Origin: Syncephalis plumigaleata
Lineage: Eukaryota; Zoopagomycota; Zoopagomycetes; Zoopagales; Piptocephalidaceae
Direction of reading: 5' to 3'
DNA: 64,000 nt
NCBI GenBank assembly: GCA_025201365.1
Contig: JAIXMF010000010.1
Location: 62,001-126,000 of the forward strand
Shown here: positions 60,752 to 64,000 of the stretch, in pieces
Numbering within the stretch: position 1 is the stretch's first letter
How the letters are laid out: the number at the start of each line of letters is the position of its first letter
Program-made: the position numbers and the translations under genes
Notes under the pieces: generated by a model
What the model was told of the DNA's origin: nothing
What the model saw: only the letters and a program-made list of their open reading frames with translations
The model's database searches: none

Positions 60752-60778
60752 ACATCGACATCGACATCGACATCGACA
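60752..60778. repeat. (CATCGA)n hexanucleotide repeat
   Basis: Four CATCGA units followed by ATATCGTATC repeats, within 110 bp upstream of the kinase start. Possible leader sequence. Confidence 0.8.
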
Positions 60779-60854
60779 ACATCATACCATATCGTATCAT
60801 ATCGTATCATTATTATCAACTCTCATAGGATCTTGTCTATAGTGTGTAGCCATC

Positions 60855-63800
60855 ATGACGACTTCTGGCTCAGTGATCACCAAACCACCCTCTCGTCCCG
60901 TGTCTTTTATTGAACCAATTGTCGAGGAAGAGGAAGAGGAAGAGTTCATGACGACCGCTGCCAATGCATCTTCCTCATCTCAACAACGCACAGTAATGCC
61001 ATTATCACCGGTAAACGCGCAGCTTGCCAATCATTATGCGTACACCGTGAACACCACCAATGGTTTGTCGCGTCCTTTGTCGAATACCTCGATGGTTTCA
61101 CCCATAAGTCCTCAACACGGTGGTAATGTCTTTCGAGGTACGGGACAAGAAGATACCAAGTCTCATCATCACCACCATCATCATCATCATGTAGTAGTAA
61201 CAGGAGCGAGTCCCATTACTATGAACCATCACCATCATCATCATCATCGAGGTATGCATAGTATAAATAATAATAATAATAATGACATTATACAAAGTGC
61301 CTAACATGATTGCACTGCTTTAGGTTCATCTGGTGATTCTACCATGGCCGGTGGTCTACCTCAACCGCCACATCAACAGCCGACACCGCCTTCATCGTCA
61401 GCTAGTTCCGCGCTTATGGGCTACCCACTAGCTCCATCCATTTCAGCTACTATTGCTGCTGTAGCATCAGGCATGTCCTTATCCTCACCCGATGTGAATG
61501 GTTCTCCTACATCACAACAAGTGAGCACTAGCACTAGCAGTACCACTACCACTACTACTACTGCTACTACGACAGCATCTTCAATCTCATCCATGGGATC
61601 TACCTTACCAGCGTCATTCTTCCAACCTGCCACTAAACCCATGACAATGGGTCACATGACTTTTGGCAACAGCAACAGCAACAACAACAACAACAATAAT
61701 GCTAGCGCTAATCGTAGTATTGGTTTTGGTCGTGGTATAGGCGGTGCTACAGGATCAAGCTTCGGTTCAGCTGGTCTACGAGGTTTTGGTAGTTCATTCT
61801 CTGGACTAAGCAGTCTTGGCATTAATGGTAACAGCAACAATAACCAGCAGCATCAGCATCAGCATCAACCCGCAACGACGAACGCTTCAATGATGGCAAG
61901 ATCTTCGCCGAACGTGACGAAACCGTCGCATTTTGAAACACCCCAAATTCCCCGTGAATTATCCGCTGCCGCTTCCCAATACTTTAGCGGTAGTGGACCG
62001 GGTAACGGTGCTAATAGCGGATTCAGCTTCCTTAATCATATTAATACCGGCAATCATAACAGTCACACGACACCGGATTCATCGAAAAATACCTTCAACG
62101 CGATACGAGCTCCGCAATCAATGAATGGATTAAGTAGTGGTGGAGCCATTTCCACTGCGAATACATCATTGAGTGCTCAGCATAAGGAAGCTAAGCTAAA
62201 ATCGACATCACCAAAGGGCGTGAAATCTACTGGATCACATGATACGGCTCTTGCTGTTGCTACCGATCATCACCAGCATCATCACCATGATCATAATAAA
62301 TTATCGAATGGTATGATGTCGACTAATGCAACTGCGACAGCACCTGCACCCTCTCAACCCACACATTATTGTCTAAAATATCTAATGGTACCGCTACCAC
62401 TAATAATATCAATAATAATGGTAATGGTACGACAATAATATCCAATGGTTCACCTATTCCTTCTGCGGATCCTACCAAGGATAATTGGTCATCTACTGCA
62501 GGTCATCTATCGACAAGTGGCAATCAGTTACAATCTGCATTACCATCGTGATACCTCAAGGATTCACCGCTACCACGGCCAATACTACTACTACTACAAA
62601 CCATTCTAGGACAGCGAATAGTCATAGTAGTAATGGCAATGGAGTAATGTCATCCGATGCACTAGTAACACCGCAAACACCCGTATCACCTAATTGGACT
62701 CGTCCCTCGTGTAAACTTACTGATTTCAACCTGTTGGACACACTTGGTACAGGTACATTTGGTCGTGTGTTCTTGGCACGATCGCGAGATACGAATCAGA
62801 TACAACTATTCGATAATCAGCAGTACTTTGCCATGAAAGTGCTAAAGAAGGTCGAGGTGGTACGATTGAAGCAGGTCGAGCATATCAATTCAGAAAAAGA
62901 CATTCTATCATCCGTACGTCATCCGTTTATTGTAAATCTGTAAGTAATTAGATATACCATTACATTACTCTAGTAGTGTCTCATACTCTACTCTTTCATA
63001 TAGATTCGCTACCTTCCAAGATTCAACCAATCTGTACATGTTGATGGAATACGTCATTGGCGGTGAACTATTCTCGCATCTACGACGTGCCGGTCGTTTC
63101 ACCAATGAAATGACCAAATTTTATGCGGCAGAAATTGTACTAGCCATCGAGTATTTGCATAGTCAAGACATCATTTATCGTGATTTGAAACCGGAGAATC
63201 TACTATTGGATCATCGTGGTCATGTAAAAATTACCGATTTCGGCTTTGCTAAGAAGGTTGATGAACGGTAAGCCTTTTTTATTTATATATGTATATATGT
63301 ATATACTAATCAATGTCTTGTTCATTCTATGATGATGATAATAGTACTTGGACCTTGTGCGGTACACCAGAATACTTAGCCCCCGAGATTATTCAAAGTA
63401 AAGGACATGGTAAACCGGTGGATTGGTGGGCCTTGGGCATTCTAATCTTTGAAATGCTTGCCGGTTACCCGCCATTCTTCGATGATAATCCATTCGGTAT
63501 TTATGAAAAGATTCTAGCGGGTCGTATTCAATTCCCGGCACATTTCGATCTATCGGCCAAGGACATTGTTAAACGCTTGTTGACCGCCGATCGTACGAAG
63601 CGTCTTGGCAATCTACGAGGTGGTGCTGAAGATATTCGTAAGCACAAATGGTTCCGCGATGTTGACTGGGAAGCATTACTTAATCGAGAAATCCAGGTAA
63701 GCATTACTTTATATACATATATATATGTACATTGCGCTAACGTGCATCATTGTAACAATCTAAAACTAGGCTCCTATTGTTCCTAATAGTCGACATCCTG

Positions 63801-63897
63801 GTGATACTAGTAATTTTGAAAAGTATCCTGAACCACCTTACCAAACACCTGATCCCATGCACCCGATCCATTCCGACACTTATTCCGTGATTTCTAG
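60855..63897 (+). CDS. cAMP-dependent protein kinase catalytic subunit with long low-complexity N-terminus
   Basis: Exons 60855-61251, 61324-62939, 63004-63267, 63345-63696 and 63770-63897. About 600 residues of low-complexity leader (poly-Glu near residue 25, two poly-His tracts near 105 and 125, poly-Asn, poly-Thr, Ser-rich) precede an AGC kinase domain: [19 protein letters not shown] (Gly loop), AMKVLKK (ATP lysine), [39 protein letters not shown] with the activation-loop Thr, and [20 protein letters not shown]. The C-tail reads [20 protein letters not shown] and ends HLFRDF, the FxxF terminus typical of PKA rather than PKC or S6K. Three bases appear to be missing: two in the low-complexity leader (about 62370 and 62540) and one at a CCC run near 63863. 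With them the protein is 919 aa. Confidence 0.93.
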
Positions 63898-64000
63898 AAA
63901 TGACATACATACTCTTTTTGTTATTTATTTCTACTAATTATGGATAATAATGATGACGACGATGATGACGATACGTGGGTTGTATGTAAATATATATATA

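Larger units (their letters stand above)
56673..60854. other. Long gene-poor interval upstream of PKA
   Basis: 4.2 kb without a convincing gene. The first 150 bp should be the GDE1-like 3' UTR. Microsatellites are frequent: (GGAA)n about 56702-56728, (CTGT)n about 56941-56968, (GTGA)n about 57480-57500, (CT)n about 58540-58565, (TTACTA)n about 59285-59325, (TG)n about 59513-59536, (CATCGA)n about 60752-60778. From about 58480 to 60840 the plus strand is markedly pyrimidine-rich, like a long leader or intron-containing 5' UTR for the kinase. Small open frames there are low-complexity. Confidence 0.6.

Overview
The window looks like a chromosome arm of a fungus, probably an early-diverging (zygomycete-grade) lineage. 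The evidence is short introns (about 45-140 bp, GTAAGT-like donors, TAG/AAG acceptors), a standard genetic code, a fungal SPX-ankyrin-GDPD protein, a PKA catalytic subunit ending in FRDF and short TTAGGG runs. The exact lineage cannot be told from the sequence.

The first 33.26 kb is repeat territory with subtelomeric character and no convincing host gene. It opens with a giant inverted repeat (arms 1-5790 and 7616-13801) around a centre of foldback (hairpin) cassettes. The arms carry a one-strand CT-rich degenerate array, a 73-nt perfect-ended hairpin, a 65-bp minisatellite, TTAAC-rich AT arrays, a 17-bp TTAGGG-type interstitial tract and a 524-bp element with 16-bp inverted ends. From about 9.57 kb an 11,189-bp unit is repeated in tandem, apparently without change. 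Each unit holds one whole-looking Ty1/copia LTR retrotransposon on the minus strand. A diverged partial block with a collapsed minisatellite ends sharply at about 33,262.

The remaining 30.7 kb is ordinary, dense, intron-rich gene space with ten genes. In order: a membrane UDP-glycosyltransferase (-), an NAD kinase with an 8-nt microexon (-), a multi-pass receptor-like membrane protein (+), a small conserved membrane protein (-), mitochondrial-type serine hydroxymethyltransferase (+), TFIIB (-), adrenodoxin-type [2Fe-2S] ferredoxin (-), F1 ATP synthase gamma (+), a Gde1/Pho81-like SPX-ankyrin-GDPD protein (+) and PKA catalytic subunit (+). Four of these look mitochondrial (NADK by presequence, SHMT, ferredoxin, ATP gamma); ferredoxin and ATP gamma share a divergent promoter. 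PHO-type and PKA nutrient-signalling genes lie side by side at the right end.

Exon models for eight genes were checked by intron phase. Four of those close perfectly (UGT 570 aa, NADK 491 aa, SHMT 503 aa, ATP gamma 291 aa). The other four (receptor-like protein, ferredoxin, GDE1-like, PKA) close only if 11 single bases are missing, always in the same sense, which points to deletion errors in the assembly rather than gene decay. TFIIB is a single intact exon, and the start of the small membrane protein is unresolved.

The least expected signals are the 73-nt hairpin, whose diverged copy shows a compensatory base-pair swap, the palindrome with its foldback cassettes, and the NAD kinase microexon.
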